Below the pieces are notes generated by a model, which searched no databases, was not told where the DNA came from, and worked only from the letters and a program-made list of their open reading frames with translations. This document shows, piece after piece, positions 18,045-27,761 of a stretch of DNA of 64,000 nt. Origin of the DNA: Pseudomonas viridiflava (GTDB lineage Bacteria; Pseudomonadota; Gammaproteobacteria; Pseudomonadales; Pseudomonadaceae). The position numbers were made by a program, and so were the translations under genes. The stretch covers positions 948,513-1,012,512 of the forward strand of contig UVIF01000001.1 of the NCBI GenBank assembly GCA_900596015.1. The letters run 5' to 3'. How positions within the stretch are numbered: position 1 is the stretch's first letter; every line of letters starts with the position of its first letter.

Positions 18045-21000
18045 GCAACGGGCGCTCGATCAGCGCCTGGTGCATCGACCATCCGGTCGCCACCATCCTG
18101 TTGACCCTGGCGCTGGTGTTGCTCGGTGGCCTGGCTTTCACCCGGCTGGCGATCGCGCCACTGCCCGAAGCGGACTTCCCGACCATCCAGGTCAACGCGC
18201 AACTGCCCGGCGCCAGTCCGCAGACCATGGCCTCTTCGGTGGCCACGCCGCTGGAAGTGCAATTCAGCGCCATTCCCGGCATGACCCAGATGACTTCCAG
18301 CAGCGCCCTGGGCTCGACCAACCTGATCCTGCAGTTCAGCCTGAGCAAAAGCATCGACACCGCCGCCCAGGAGGTCCAGGCGGCGATCAACACGGCCGCC
18401 GGGCGCTTGCCGCAGGACATGCCCAACCTGCCGACCTGGCGCAAGGTCAATCCGGGTGACAGCCCGGTGCTGATCCTCAGCGTCAGCTCGGCGCAAATGC
18501 CCACTCACGTGTTGAGCGACTACACCGAAACCCTGCTGGCCAGGCAACTGAGCCAGATCGAGGGCGTTGGCCAGGTCTACATCACTGGCCAGCAACGCCC
18601 GGCGATCCGTGTCCAGGCTGCCCCCGAGCGCCTGGCCGCATTGCAACTGACGCTCGCCGACCTGCGCGGTGCTATTCAGCAGACCAGCCTGAACCTGGCC
18701 AAGGGCGCTTTGTACGGTGACACCAGCATGTCGACCTTGGCCACCAACGACCAGCTCTTCGAAGCCCCCGAATACGCACAGTTGGTGGTGGCATACCGGA
18801 ATGGCGCACCGGTACAACTCAAGGATGTCGCGACCGTGATCAAGGGTGCGGAGAACGCCTATGTGCAATCCTGGTCCGGTGATCAGCCAGGATTGAACCT
18901 GACGATCTTCCGCCAGCCCGGTGCGAACATCGTCGACACGGTCGACCGCATACTGGCCGCCATGCCACGCCTGCAGGAGATGCTGCCGGCAAGCGTGGAT
19001 GTCACCGTACTCAACGACCGCACCCAGACCATTCGTGCATCACTGCACGAAGTCGAACTGACGCTGCTGATCGCCGTGCTGCTGGTGGTGGCCGTCATGG
19101 CGCTGTTCCTGCGCCAGTTGTCGGCCACGCTGATCGTGTCCAGCGTGCTGGGCGTTTCGCTGATCGCAACCTTCGCCGCTATGTACCTGATGGGTTTCAG
19201 CCTGAACAACCTGACCCTGGTGGCCATCGTCATCAGTGTCGGTTTCGTGGTCGACGACGCAATCGTGGTGGTGGAGAACATCCATCGCCATCTGGAGGCC
19301 GGTGATGGCATGCGTGAAGCGGCGATCAAGGGCGCCAGCGAGATCAGCTTCACGGTGGTCTCGATCAGCTTTTCGCTGATTGCCGCGTTCATTCCGCTGC
19401 TGTTCATGGGCGGCGTGGTCGGCCGGCTGTTCAAGGAGTTCGCGCTGACGGCCACCTCTACCATCCTCATTTCGGTGGTGGTTTCCCTGACCCTGGCACC
19501 GACGCTGTGCGCGCTGTTCATGCGCCGACCCGCACACGCCGCACGCGCAGGCTTCAGTGAGCGCCTGCTGGCCTGGTACGACAAGGGTCTGATCCGCGCA
19601 CTGGCTCACCAGGGCATCACCCTAGCCGTGTTCGGCTTGACCGTTGCCTTGTCGGTGGCGGGCTACGTGCTCATCCCCAAGGGTTTTTTCCCGGTGCAGG
19701 ACACCGGCTTCGTCCTCGGCACGACCGAAGCGGCCGCCGACATTTCCTACAAAGACATGCAGGAAAAACACCTTGCCCTGGCCCGTATCGTCGGTGCAGA
19801 TCCAGCGGTCAGGGCCTATTCCCACGCCGTGGGCGTAACCGGCAGCAACCAGACCATCGCCACCGGGCGATTCTGGATCGGCCTCAAGGAACAGAGCGAA
19901 CGCGACGTGTCGGCCAGCGCATTCATCGACCGCTTGCGGCCCCAGCTCGCCCAGGTGCCTGGCGTGGTGCTTTACCTGCGCGCCGGACAGGACATCAACC
20001 TGAGCGCCGGGCCAAGCCGCAGCCAGTACCAGTACGTGCTCAAGAGCAACGACGGGCCGAGCCTGAACCTGTGGACCGAGCGCCTGACCGAACGACTGCG
20101 CGCCAACCCGGCCTTTCGCGATCTGTCCAACGACCTGCAGTTGGGCGGCAGTGTGACCCACATCAGCATCGATCGGGTGGCGGCGTCGCGTTTCGGCCTG
20201 ACCACCAGCGACATCGACCAGGCGCTGTACGATGCATTCGGTCAACGCCAGATCAACGAATTCCAGACCGAGACCAACCAGTACAAAGTCATCCTCGAAC
20301 TCAAGACGGACCAGCGCGGCAAGGCGCAGAGCCTGCAGTACTTCTATTTGCGCTCTCCGCTGACCAACGAAATGGTGCCGCTGTCGGCCGTGGCCAAAGT
20401 CGAGGCGCCCACTCAGGGCCCGCTGTCGATCAGCCACGACGGCCTGTTTCCGGCGGCCAACCTGTCGTTCAATCTGGCGCCCGGCGTGGCCTTGGGCGAA
20501 GCCGTGGTCCTGCTTGAACGCACGCAAGCCGAATTGGCCATGCCCACCTCCATCGCCGGCAGCTTCCAAGGCGCTGCCCAGGCTTTCCAGAGTTCGCTGG
20601 CCAGCCAGCCCTGGCTGATTCTGGCCGCACTGGTGGCGGTCTACATCATTCTGGGCGTGCTGTACGAAAGCTTCGTTCACCCACTGACAATTATCTCGAC
20701 CCTGCCATCGGCTGGGCTGGGCGCCTTGTTGCTGCTATGGCTATGGGGGCAGGATTTTTCCATCATGGGCCTGATCGGCCTGGTCTTGCTGATCGGTATC
20801 GTCAAGAAGAACGGCATTCTGATGATCGACTTCGCCCTGCATGCGCAGCGCATCGAAGGCCTGGACGCGCGCGAAGCGATTCACAAGGCCTGCCTGACGC
20901 GCTTCCGCCCGATCATCATGACCACACTGGCGGCACTGCTGGGCGCGTTACCTCTGATGTTCGGCTATGGCGCCGGCGCGGAACTGCGCCAGCCGCTGGG

Positions 21001-21136
21001 CATCGCTGTGGTGGGAGGCCTGCTGATCAGCCAGATGCTGACGCTGTTCACCACTCCAGTGATCTATCTGCAGTTGGAGCGGTTGTTCCATCGCACCGAC
21101 GGGTCCAGAACGCCCGCATTGCCGGCCAGCCACTGA
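18041..21136 (+). CDS. RND multidrug efflux permease (HAE1 family)
   Basis: Inner-membrane proton-driven pump, 1031 aa, with twelve membrane helices and two large periplasmic loops. The proton-relay acidic pair is in VGFVVDDAIVVVENIHRHLE (helix 4), and the second-half counterpart is LIGIVKKNGILMIDFAL. It resembles MdtB/MdtC and MuxB/C-type pumps. Only an adaptor precedes it and no outer-membrane factor gene follows before the terminator at 21158, so it presumably uses a channel encoded elsewhere. No regulator gene is adjacent. Confidence 0.92.
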   Translation: MSNGRSISAWCIDHPVATILLTLALVLLGGLAFTRLAIAPLPEADFPTIQVNAQLPGASPQTMASSVATPLEVQFSAIPGMTQMTSSSALGSTNLILQFSLSKSIDTAAQEVQAAINTAAGRLPQDMPNLPTWRKVNPGDSPVLILSVSSAQMPTHVLSDYTETLLARQLSQIEGVGQVYITGQQRPAIRVQAAPERLAALQLTLADLRGAIQQTSLNLAKGALYGDTSMSTLATNDQLFEAPEYAQLVVAYRNGAPVQLKDVATVIKGAENAYVQSWSGDQPGLNLTIFRQPGANIVDTVDRILAAMPRLQEMLPASVDVTVLNDRTQTIRASLHEVELTLLIAVLLVVAVMALFLRQLSATLIVSSVLGVSLIATFAAMYLMGFSLNNLTLVAIVISVGFVVDDAIVVVENIHRHLEAGDGMREAAIKGASEISFTVVSISFSLIAAFIPLLFMGGVVGRLFKEFALTATSTILISVVVSLTLAPTLCALFMRRPAHAARAGFSERLLAWYDKGLIRALAHQGITLAVFGLTVALSVAGYVLIPKGFFPVQDTGFVLGTTEAAADISYKDMQEKHLALARIVGADPAVRAYSHAVGVTGSNQTIATGRFWIGLKEQSERDVSASAFIDRLRPQLAQVPGVVLYLRAGQDINLSAGPSRSQYQYVLKSNDGPSLNLWTERLTERLRANPAFRDLSNDLQLGGSVTHISIDRVAASRFGLTTSDIDQALYDAFGQRQINEFQTETNQYKVILELKTDQRGKAQSLQYFYLRSPLTNEMVPLSAVAKVEAPTQGPLSISHDGLFPAANLSFNLAPGVALGEAVVLLERTQAELAMPTSIAGSFQGAAQAFQSSLASQPWLILAALVAVYIILGVLYESFVHPLTIISTLPSAGLGALLLLWLWGQDFSIMGLIGLVLLIGIVKKNGILMIDFALHAQRIEGLDAREAIHKACLTRFRPIIMTTLAALLGALPLMFGYGAGAELRQPLGIAVVGGLLISQMLTLFTTPVIYLQLERLFHRTDGSRTPALPASH

Positions 21137-21157
21137 ACGTCGACCATGGAAAAACCA

Positions 21158-21188
21158 TGAAAAAACGCCCGATGCGGGCGTTTTTTTT
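21158..21188. terminator. Bidirectional terminator
   Basis: Hairpin AAAAAACGCCC-GATG-GGGCGTTTTTT with A- and T-runs on both sides, between the RND pump gene and the convergent DUF2383 gene. Confidence 0.9.
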
Positions 21189-21207
21189 ACAGCGACAGCG
21201 TGACTGC

Positions 21208-21666
21208 TCAGCTGCTGGCGCGAGCTATGTTGCGCAGGGCTTTGACCTGATCGTGATTGCGTTGCACACCGGCAAGCTGACGCTCGACGATGGTGAAGAT
21301 GTTGGCAGGCAGCGCCTCGGTCAAGGCTTCCTTGTAGGCTTTCAAAGCCACATCTTCGCCGCGTTCGGCTTCGTTCAGCACCGCTTCTTCATCCTTGCCG
21401 GTGAAGATCGATTTGACGTCGACCCAGCGACGATGCAGATCACCGCTCACGCTGGTGGAGTCTTCCGGAGTACCACCCAGTGCGATGACCTCGGCCTGCA
21501 GTTCACCGGCCGCTTCGGCGCATTCCTGCGAATGTTTGGTGAACAACGCCTTGAGTTCGGGATTCTTGATGTCTTCGGCACAGGTCTTGAAGCCTTCCTC
21601 GCCGTCCTTGCAGGTCTCGATAAGCTTGTTCAGGATGGAAACAACCGTCTTGGCAGAATCATTCAT
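21208..21666 (-). CDS. PA2169-family four-helix-bundle protein (DUF2383)
   Basis: 152-aa ferritin-like four-helix-bundle protein of unknown role, related to P. aeruginosa PA2169. Acidic, rich in Glu and Ala, without signal peptide or membrane helix. Helices can be traced at about 4-25, 30-60, 75-105 and 110-148, with family-type segments NKLIETCKDGEEGFKTCAED and LKALFTKHSQ. Convergent with the RND pump through a shared terminator. The family is often linked with stress or stationary-phase expression; nothing in the sequence here proves that. Confidence 0.85.
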   Translation of the reverse strand: MNDSAKTVVSILNKLIETCKDGEEGFKTCAEDIKNPELKALFTKHSQECAEAAGELQAEVIALGGTPEDSTSVSGDLHRRWVDVKSIFTGKDEEAVLNEAERGEDVALKAYKEALTEALPANIFTIVERQLAGVQRNHDQVKALRNIARASS

Positions 21667-21896
21667 CTTTTTGAATTCCTGTGAAAATCGGAAACCGCGT
21701 TGGGATGCTGTCGATATAGCAGCCTTCGTGCCAGCTTTAATTTCAGAGAAAAAGTATGTATATCAAACAGTTAGCGCGACCTGTGATTTTCCGAAGCTGT
21801 CTTTATGCATGATGGACGGCTTTGGAACCGTGCAGAATGCATGTAACCTTGCCCCAAGCCGTTCTCGCAGACCCACACCCTTGTGAATATTCAGTC

Positions 21897-22139
21897 ATGA
21901 ATCCTGAAAAACTCGAATCGTTAGTGACGTTTGCAATGCCCTTCGGCAAGTACAAGGGCCGGGTGATTGCCGACCTGCCAGGGCACTACCTGAACTGGTT
22001 TGCCCGCGAAGGCTTCCCCAAGGGGGCACTTGGCGGCTTGCTGGCGCTGATGCAGGAAATCGATCACAACGGCCTGTCCGATCTGCTCGATCCGTTGCGG
22101 GTCAAACATGGCAAGCCACGCATTGCCGATGGCCGCTGA
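21897..22139 (+). CDS. DUF3820 family protein
   Basis: 80-aa protein with the DUF3820 pattern: FAMPFGKYKGRVIADLPGHYLNWF (about 12-35) followed by KGALGGLLALMQEI. Some members are annotated as putative quorum-sensing-regulated virulence factors; the function is not established. Start at 21897 gives the standard N-terminus, although no strong ribosome binding site precedes it. It converges on eda. Confidence 0.8.
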   Translation: MNPEKLESLVTFAMPFGKYKGRVIADLPGHYLNWFAREGFPKGALGGLLALMQEIDHNGLSDLLDPLRVKHGKPRIADGR

Positions 22140-22164
22140 AGCGCCTGGCAACTTTTGTCCAGGC

Positions 22165-22192
22165 AAAAAAAAGTGCGCCGACCAAGCGCACT
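22165..22192 (-). terminator. Terminator of zwf-pgl-eda
   Basis: Minus-strand hairpin AGTGCGC / GCGCACT followed by eight Ts, 34 bases after the eda stop. Confidence 0.85.
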
Positions 22193-22226
22193 GAAAGACA
22201 ACCGTGAAGCGCCTAACGAAGTCGAA

Positions 22227-22892
22227 TCAGTCGAGCAAAGCCAGCGCCTGGGCGCTGCACTCCTGAATACGTGCCCAATCGCGGTTTTCAATCCACTGGC
22301 TGTCGAGCATCCATGAGCCGCCCACGCACATCACATTGGATTGAGCCATGTAGCTGTTGATATTGCCCGGGCCGACACCGCCCGTAGGGCAGAAACGCAC
22401 CTCCGGGAAAGGGCCGCCGAGCGCCTTGATGGCAGCTACGCCACCGCTTACCTCGGCCGGAAACAACTTGAAGCGTCGATAGCCCAGTGCATAACCCATC
22501 ATCAGTTCGGACGGACTGCTGATGCCTGGCAGCAATGGCAACGAGCTTTCCACACCGGCCTCGAGCATGTCCTGGGTCACGCCGGGAGTGACGGTGAACT
22601 GCGAACCGGCCTGCTCCGTTGCGGCGAGCATTTCGCGGGTCAGCACCGTGCCAGCGCCGACAAGCAGTTCAGGGCGTTGCTCGCGCAGCACTTGAATCGC
22701 CCTGAGCCCCAAGGCCGAGCGCAGGGTCACTTCCAGCACAGTCAGGCCGCCGGCCGCCAAAGCATCGGCCAGCGGCAGAATGTCTTCTTCACGGGCAATG
22801 GTAATGACCGGCAGAATTCGCGCACGCGCCGCCAGGGCGTCGATCCGGGCAACCTTGTCGACCATGCGTTGCTGTTGTTCGGTGGTGATCAT
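22227..22892 (-). CDS. eda: KDPG aldolase
   Basis: 2-Keto-3-deoxy-6-phosphogluconate aldolase (221 aa), the final Entner-Doudoroff step, giving pyruvate and glyceraldehyde-3-phosphate. It is a cytoplasmic TIM barrel. Catalytic Glu54 (TVLEVTLRS) and Schiff-base Lys142 (FKLFPAEVSGG) are present, as is the phosphate-binding FCPTGGV. Start choice: the ATG at 22892 has AAGGAA eight bases upstream and fits homologue length. An ATG at 22913, overlapping the pgl stop as ATGA, is an alternative. Last gene of zwf-pgl-eda. Confidence 0.95.
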   Translation of the reverse strand: MITTEQQQRMVDKVARIDALAARARILPVITIAREEDILPLADALAAGGLTVLEVTLRSALGLRAIQVLREQRPELLVGAGTVLTREMLAATEQAGSQFTVTPGVTQDMLEAGVESSLPLLPGISSPSELMMGYALGYRRFKLFPAEVSGGVAAIKALGGPFPEVRFCPTGGVGPGNINSYMAQSNVMCVGGSWMLDSQWIENRDWARIQECSAQALALLD

Positions 22893-22909
22893 AGCGGCGG
22901 TTCCTTGAT

Positions 22910-23623
22910 TCATTGACACCAGTAGATATCCAGCGCGGAGTGCAGGAAGGCGCGGATAGGCATCTGCGCCACGTCATCGCCGGCCAGTGCAGTGCGCAGC
23001 GTGGTCAACTTGCTTTCGCCCTGCACCGACAGCACCTTGAAGCGGGCCGAGGCCAGCAACGCACGGCTCATGCTCAGGCGTTGATGCGGCACGCTCGGCG
23101 CCAGCATCGGCCAGCAGCGGCGCTCGCTGTCCAGCGCCAGAGCCTGTTCGAGGTTGGGACTATCGGGAAACAACGAAGCGGTGTGCCCGTCATCACCCAT
23201 GCCCAGTACCAGCACGTCGATCGGCGGCAATTGGCCGAGCAGATCATCGGCAACTGCGGCGGCCTCCTCCTGGCTGGACGTGGTGTGGTACAGGCTGACG
23301 AAACGAGCCTGCTCGACCGCGCCGACCAACAGGTGACGCTTGAGCAGACCGGCGTTGCTGTCGGCATGCTCGATGGGCACCCAACGCTCATCGGCCAGGG
23401 AAATCACTACCCGTGACCAATCCAGGCTCTGGCGCGCCAGGCACTGCAGAAAAGCCACTGGGCTGCGCCCGCCGGAAACCACCAGGGTTGCCACGTTCTG
23501 CCGCTCGATCGCTTCGCGCAGTTGCTCGGCGACCTTGCCGGCCAGTGCTTCGGCCAACAGCGGCGCGCTCACGCAGTCATGAACCTTCACCCCCTCGGGG
23601 AACTGCAAATCAGATATCGCCAT
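22910..23623 (-). CDS. pgl: 6-Phosphogluconolactonase
   Basis: Hydrolyses 6-phosphogluconolactone to 6-phosphogluconate (237 aa, NagB/DevB fold). Motifs VVSGGRSP (about 46-53), LADERWVP (about 76-83) and [13 protein letters not shown] (about 141-153) are all present. The ATG at 23623 is chosen because GGAG lies eight bases upstream; a start five codons earlier is possible. It overlaps the end of zwf by 14 bases, implying coupled translation. Confidence 0.95.
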   Translation of the reverse strand: MAISDLQFPEGVKVHDCVSAPLLAEALAGKVAEQLREAIERQNVATLVVSGGRSPVAFLQCLARQSLDWSRVVISLADERWVPIEHADSNAGLLKRHLLVGAVEQARFVSLYHTTSSQEEAAAVADDLLGQLPPIDVLVLGMGDDGHTASLFPDSPNLEQALALDSERRCWPMLAPSVPHQRLSMSRALLASARFKVLSVQGESKLTTLRTALAGDDVAQMPIRAFLHSALDIYWCQ

Positions 23624-25079
23624 ACCAGGATCTCCCATCGCGTGTGATCAGGGCAATCGAGCTCATCGGCCCCCATGAGCCCGCCGCGTACGGCTTGGGA
23701 GCATCGCCGGATTTTTTCCAGCCGGCGATGAGCTGATCGCACCATGTCCACGCATATTCAATTTCATCTTTACGGACAAACAGGTTCTGATTGCCCTGCA
23801 TCACTTCCAGCAGCAATCGCTCGTACGCATCTGGAATACGCGCACTGCGATAGGTGTCGGAAAAATTCAGTTGCAGCGGCCCGCTGCGCAGTTGCATGCC
23901 TTTGTCCAGGCCTTGCTCTTTGGTCATCACGCGCAGCGATATGCCTTCGTCCGGTTGCAGGCGGATGATCAGCTTGTTGCTGATCTGCAGGCGCTGCTCG
24001 GGCGCGAAGATATAGTGCGGCGGTTCCTTGAAATGGATGACGATCTGCGACAGCTTCTGCGGCATGCGCTTGCCAGTGCGCAGGTAGAACGGCACGCCGG
24101 CCCAACGCCAGTTGCGGATATCGGCACGCAGCGCGACGAAGGTCTCGGTATCGCTCTGGGTGTTGGAGTTTTCTTCTTCCAGGTAACCCGGCACCGGACG
24201 GCCTTCGCTGTAGCCCGCGATGTACTGGCCACGCACGACCTGCTGGGTCAAGCCGTCGGCGGTGAATGGTGCGAGCGCCTTGAGCACCTTGACCTTCTCG
24301 TCGCGAATGCTGTCGGCGGACAGGTCGGCCGGTGGGTCCATGGCGATCAGGCAGAGCAGCTGCAACAGGTGGTTCTGGATCATGTCGCGCAGCTGGCCGG
24401 CCTGGTCGAAGTAACCCCAGCGCCCTTCGATACCCACTTTTTCCGCCACGGTGATTTCAACGTGGGAAATGTAGTTCTGGTTCCACTGGGTTTCGAACAG
24501 GCTGTTGGCGAAGCGCAGGGCAATGAGGTTCTGCACCGTCTCCTTGCCCAGATAATGGTCGATGCGGTAGACCCGGTTTTCCGGGAAATACTGCGCGACG
24601 GCGTCGTTGACCCGGCGCGAGGATTCCAGGTCGTGGCCGATCGGCTTTTCCAGTACGGCGCGGGTGCGCTCGGTCAGACCGACCTTGTGCAGGTTTTCGC
24701 AGATGGCGCCGTAGACCGCCGCAGGCGTGGCGAAGTAGGCGATCAGTTGTTCGGCGTCACCGACTTTCTCGGCCAGTGCGACATAGGTGTCGGCATCCAG
24801 AAAGTCCACGTGCACATAGCTCAGGCGCGCGAGAAAGCGCTGCACAGCGTCGGGCTCGAGCTGTGCATCGGAGACGAACTTGCGCAGTCCGGCCTCGATG
24901 ACACCCAGGTGGTGGGCTTCGTCACCCGGCTCGCGGGCCAAGGCGAGAATGCGTGTATCGGCGTGCAGCAACTGTGCGCGATCGAGTTGATATAGAGCTG
25001 GAAACAGCTTGCGCAATGCCAGGTCGCCCAGGGCGCCGAAAAGGGCAAAGGTGCATGATCCTGCGGTCATTGAGGGCAT
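23610..25079 (-). CDS. zwf: Glucose-6-phosphate dehydrogenase
   Basis: Oxidises glucose-6-phosphate to 6-phosphogluconolactone with NAD(P)+ (489 aa). The nucleotide loop [12 protein letters not shown] (about 13-24), the substrate motif RIDHYLGKE (about 172-180) with its catalytic His, and the EKP motif (VLEKPIG) are present. There is no strong Shine-Dalgarno; an A-rich AAGAACAA lies just before the start. A candidate HexR operator lies about 65 bases upstream. First gene of zwf-pgl-eda and divergent from hexR. Confidence 0.96.
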   Translation of the reverse strand: MPSMTAGSCTFALFGALGDLALRKLFPALYQLDRAQLLHADTRILALAREPGDEAHHLGVIEAGLRKFVSDAQLEPDAVQRFLARLSYVHVDFLDADTYVALAEKVGDAEQLIAYFATPAAVYGAICENLHKVGLTERTRAVLEKPIGHDLESSRRVNDAVAQYFPENRVYRIDHYLGKETVQNLIALRFANSLFETQWNQNYISHVEITVAEKVGIEGRWGYFDQAGQLRDMIQNHLLQLLCLIAMDPPADLSADSIRDEKVKVLKALAPFTADGLTQQVVRGQYIAGYSEGRPVPGYLEEENSNTQSDTETFVALRADIRNWRWAGVPFYLRTGKRMPQKLSQIVIHFKEPPHYIFAPEQRLQISNKLIIRLQPDEGISLRVMTKEQGLDKGMQLRSGPLQLNFSDTYRSARIPDAYERLLLEVMQGNQNLFVRKDEIEYAWTWCDQLIAGWKKSGDAPKPYAAGSWGPMSSIALITRDGRSWYGDI

Positions 25080-25084
25080 GATGT

Positions 25085-25092
25085 TTGTTCTT
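25085..25092 (-). promoter_or_regulatory. Crc/Hfq-type A-rich motif before zwf
   Basis: Minus-strand AAGAACAA fits AANAANAA and lies five bases before the zwf start, where Hfq-Crc binding would block ribosome entry. Motif match seen; binding inferred. Confidence 0.45.
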
Positions 25093-25112
25093 CTATCAAG
25101 TTGACGTAGAAA

Positions 25113-25129
25113 TACCCTTTTTCAGGGTA
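25113..25129. other. Hairpin in the zwf leader
   Basis: Perfect inverted repeat TACCCT-N5-AGGGTA, 34 bases upstream of the zwf start, inside its expected leader RNA. No T-run of terminator type; role unknown. Confidence 0.5.
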
Positions 25130-25144
25130 CGATTCAAGGCAGAA

Positions 25145-25160
25145 TGTAGTAATAACCACA
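25145..25160. promoter_or_regulatory. Probable HexR operator (zwf/hexR)
   Basis: TGTAGTAATAACCACA is a near-perfect inverted repeat (one mismatch) with TGT/ACA ends like published HexR sites. It lies between the divergent zwf and hexR genes. HexR control of zwf in P. putida is established; assignment of this exact site is inference. Confidence 0.65.
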
Positions 25161-25283
25161 ACATTTACCCATTCAGACAGATACGGGTGGTGGCGCACTG
25201 CGCCCCCCAGTAGGATAAGCCACCCGTGAAGACAGCCTGGCCAGACACGCTCGCTGGCGCTGCAGTAGACCCAAGGACATACC

Positions 25284-26153
25284 ATGGACCGTGTGCGAAA
25301 TCTTCTGGAACAGATCCAGAGCCGCCTCGATGAGCTGAACAAGGCCGAGCGCAAGGTGGCCGAGGTCATTCTGCTCAATCCGCAGCAGGCGACCCGCTTC
25401 AGTATTGCCGCGCTGGCGCAGGCCGCCAAGGTCAGCGAGCCGACGGTGAACCGCTTTTGCCGTTCCTTTGGCGTCAGTGGCTACCCCGAGCTCAAGCTGC
25501 AACTGGCGCAAAGTCTGGCAAGCGGCGCCGCCTACGTCAGTCGCGCGGTGGAAGCCGACGACGATCCTGCTGCCTATACCCAGAAGATTTTCGGCAGCGC
25601 CATCGCTTCGTTGGACAGCGCCTGCCAGCAACTCGATCCGGCGCTGGTCAGCCGTGCCGTGGACATGCTGATCCAGGCGCGGCAGATCCACTTCTTCGGT
25701 CTCGGCGCGTCGGCGCCGGTGGCGCTCGATGCCCAGCACAAGTTCTTCCGCTTCAACCTGGCGGTGTCGGCGCATGCCGATGTCCTCATGCAGCGAATGT
25801 TGGCGTCGGTTGCCCATACCGGTGAGTTGTTCGTCATCATCTCCTACACCGGGCGCACGCGCGAACTGGTTGAAGTCGCTCGTCTGGCACGGGAAAACGG
25901 TGCATCGGTGCTGGGGCTGACGGCGGCAGGCTCGCCCCTGGCCAAGGCCAGCAGCGTGAGTCTGAACATACCCCTGCCCGAAGACACGGATATTTACATG
26001 CCAATGACATCGCGCATCGTGCAACTGACCGTGCTCGACGTGCTGGCCACGGGTATGACGCTACGACGCGGCGTGGATTTCCAGCCGCACCTGAGGAAGA
26101 TCAAGGAAAGCCTCAACGTGAGTCGCTATCCGGCAGGGGATGGCCTGGACTGA
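25284..26153 (+). CDS. hexR: HexR transcriptional regulator (RpiR family)
   Basis: Repressor of glucose catabolism genes, 289 aa. The N-terminal RpiR helix-turn-helix (about 1-77, with [20 protein letters not shown]) binds DNA. The C-terminal SIS domain (about 125-260, [19 protein letters not shown]) binds the Entner-Doudoroff intermediate KDPG, which releases the repressor (known in P. putida). AAGGA lies before the ATG. Divergent from zwf with an operator-like palindrome between them, so autoregulation is plausible. Confidence 0.95.
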   Translation: MDRVRNLLEQIQSRLDELNKAERKVAEVILLNPQQATRFSIAALAQAAKVSEPTVNRFCRSFGVSGYPELKLQLAQSLASGAAYVSRAVEADDDPAAYTQKIFGSAIASLDSACQQLDPALVSRAVDMLIQARQIHFFGLGASAPVALDAQHKFFRFNLAVSAHADVLMQRMLASVAHTGELFVIISYTGRTRELVEVARLARENGASVLGLTAAGSPLAKASSVSLNIPLPEDTDIYMPMTSRIVQLTVLDVLATGMTLRRGVDFQPHLRKIKESLNVSRYPAGDGLD

Positions 26154-26178
26154 ATGCAGGTAAAGGACATGGATCTGC

Positions 26179-26262
26179 AGGAGCGGTCAGTGGCCGCGAA
26201 AAAACGCCGCGGTGGATCAGATGCACCGCGGCGCGGCGTTCGCGGCCGATGACCGCTCCTAC
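26179..26262. repeat. REPIN: two inverted REP units (GGAGCGGTC family)
   Basis: An 84-base palindrome. Outer arms GGAGCGGTCAGTGGCCGCG and CGCGGCCGATGACCGCTCC are followed inward by CGCCGCGGTG and CACCGCGGCG around a nine-base loop. It lies between the 3' ends of hexR and oprB. Confidence 0.9.
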
Positions 26263-26283
26263 GGTGAGCCCGTTACTGGGTCG

Positions 26284-26307
26284 AAAAAAAGGGCGACCGA
26301 AGTCGCC
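26284..26307 (-). terminator. Terminator downstream of oprB
   Basis: Minus-strand hairpin GGGCGAC-TTCG-GTCGCCC followed by seven Ts, starting about 20 bases after the oprB stop. Confidence 0.9.
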
Positions 26308-26327
26308 CGCAAAGAGCACACCACAAA

Positions 26328-27680
26328 TCAGAACTTGGACTGGATTTTCAGCCCGGCCACCAGCGCGTCATCCACCTGGTTCACGCCGCCAGGATGCTTG
26401 ATGTACTGCACGTTGGGGCGCACCGTCAGCCAGTTGGTCACGTGGAAGCCGTAGTAGATCTCGGCGTTGTACTCGGTGTCCTGAATCGGCAGGTATGACG
26501 GATTGTCGTAGTCTTGGATGTTGTTCAGATCGTTGACCAGACGGCGATTCTTGCGCACGTCGTCGTTGACATGGATGCGCGCGATGCCCACACCGATGTC
26601 GTCCTTGGGCCGGGCGTCGAAGGGCCCCATGTAGGTCAGGCCGATCTGCTGGTAGTTGTCGACGACGTTGGTGTCCTTGTCGTGCACGGTGGCGTTGGCA
26701 AAGATGCTCAGGCCACGCGCGGCGCTGCCGTTATGGCTGGTCAGCTGCTGCTGGGCGACGATCCAGGCGCCGTGCTTGCTGCTGTGGGACTTGTAGCTGG
26801 CACCGGAAACCGCGGCCGCCTGACCATTGCCATCTTCATACACATCGTCGGCCTTGGCCGTGCTGTAGTAGTAGCCCAGGCGATACTCGCCCGGCAGGTC
26901 GTTGAGCTTGGGCGTCCACACCAGTTCAACCGGCAGAATCATACCCTTGGTGCCACTGCCGCTGAGCTTGAAGCCATTGCCGGTTTCCAGGTACGAGGGG
27001 TTCTGCTCGAACACGCCCACCTGCGCGTACACTTCCGGGGTGATGTTGTACTTGATACGCAGAGCCCACTGGCTGACCGGCCAGTTGTACCAGATATTGC
27101 CAACCCAGTTGCCGACCTGCGAACCGCAGAACGCCAGGTTCTGGAAGTCGCACGGGAAGCTGTTGAAGTCTTCGCCAGGGCCGAAGCGGCCAATCTTGAC
27201 GTTGAGTTTGTCGTCGAAATAACCCTGCTTGTACCACATCTGGGTAAGCCGCCAGGTCTGGCCCCTGCCCCAGACTTCCTGGGACGAACTCAGGGTGCCA
27301 GCACGCGGATCGCCGATCCGGTCATTGGAGATGTTGCGGCCGCTACGCTCGGTGATGGCCAGCTTGAACTCGGCGTCCTTCCAACCCAGGATCTTTTCCA
27401 GATCCATCTTCACGCCCAGGGCGAACTGGTCGCTGTAGCGTGCGGTAGTGTCGTCGTTGTAGCCACCGTCGAGATTGCTGCCTACCTCCCCTACATACTC
27501 CAACGAAAAATCGTAGCCCTTTTCCAGCAACTCCGTACGCGCCCCACCCCAATCACCGGTCATCCACGGCGACTCTTCGGTAAAAGCCCCAGCGGCATGC
27601 ACACTGCCAGCCAGACTCAAGGCGCCGAGCATCGACAACTGGCCGATCAGTCTGGGTTTAGTGATAAGTCTGCTGTTCAT
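26328..27680 (-). CDS. oprB: Carbohydrate-selective porin OprB
   Basis: Outer-membrane 16-stranded porin for glucose and related sugars, 450 aa. A Sec signal peptide ends near residue 29 (GSVHAAG). Family motifs include PWMTGDWGGART near the mature N-terminus and KIGRFGPGEDFNSFPCDFQN. The C-terminus ends in Phe (IQSKF), the usual barrel-assembly signal. GAGGAAGAGGG precedes the ATG, and an A-rich Crc/Hfq-type motif lies just upstream. It follows gtsD by 81 bases, so it may be cotranscribed with the gts genes. Confidence 0.94.
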   Translation of the reverse strand: MNSRLITKPRLIGQLSMLGALSLAGSVHAAGAFTEESPWMTGDWGGARTELLEKGYDFSLEYVGEVGSNLDGGYNDDTTARYSDQFALGVKMDLEKILGWKDAEFKLAITERSGRNISNDRIGDPRAGTLSSSQEVWGRGQTWRLTQMWYKQGYFDDKLNVKIGRFGPGEDFNSFPCDFQNLAFCGSQVGNWVGNIWYNWPVSQWALRIKYNITPEVYAQVGVFEQNPSYLETGNGFKLSGSGTKGMILPVELVWTPKLNDLPGEYRLGYYYSTAKADDVYEDGNGQAAAVSGASYKSHSSKHGAWIVAQQQLTSHNGSAARGLSIFANATVHDKDTNVVDNYQQIGLTYMGPFDARPKDDIGVGIARIHVNDDVRKNRRLVNDLNNIQDYDNPSYLPIQDTEYNAEIYYGFHVTNWLTVRPNVQYIKHPGGVNQVDDALVAGLKIQSKF

Positions 27681-27696
27681 CCCTCTTCCTCTTTTA

Positions 27697-27704
27697 TTGT
27701 TATT
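27697..27704 (-). promoter_or_regulatory. Crc/Hfq-type A-rich motif before oprB
   Basis: Minus-strand AATAACAA fits the AANAANAA consensus and lies directly upstream of the oprB Shine-Dalgarno. Motif match seen; binding inferred. Confidence 0.55.
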
Positions 27705-27761
27705 GACGTGTTGTACAGTCTTGCCAATGACAGGCGACAGGCCGCCCGCCGATATCGCTAT

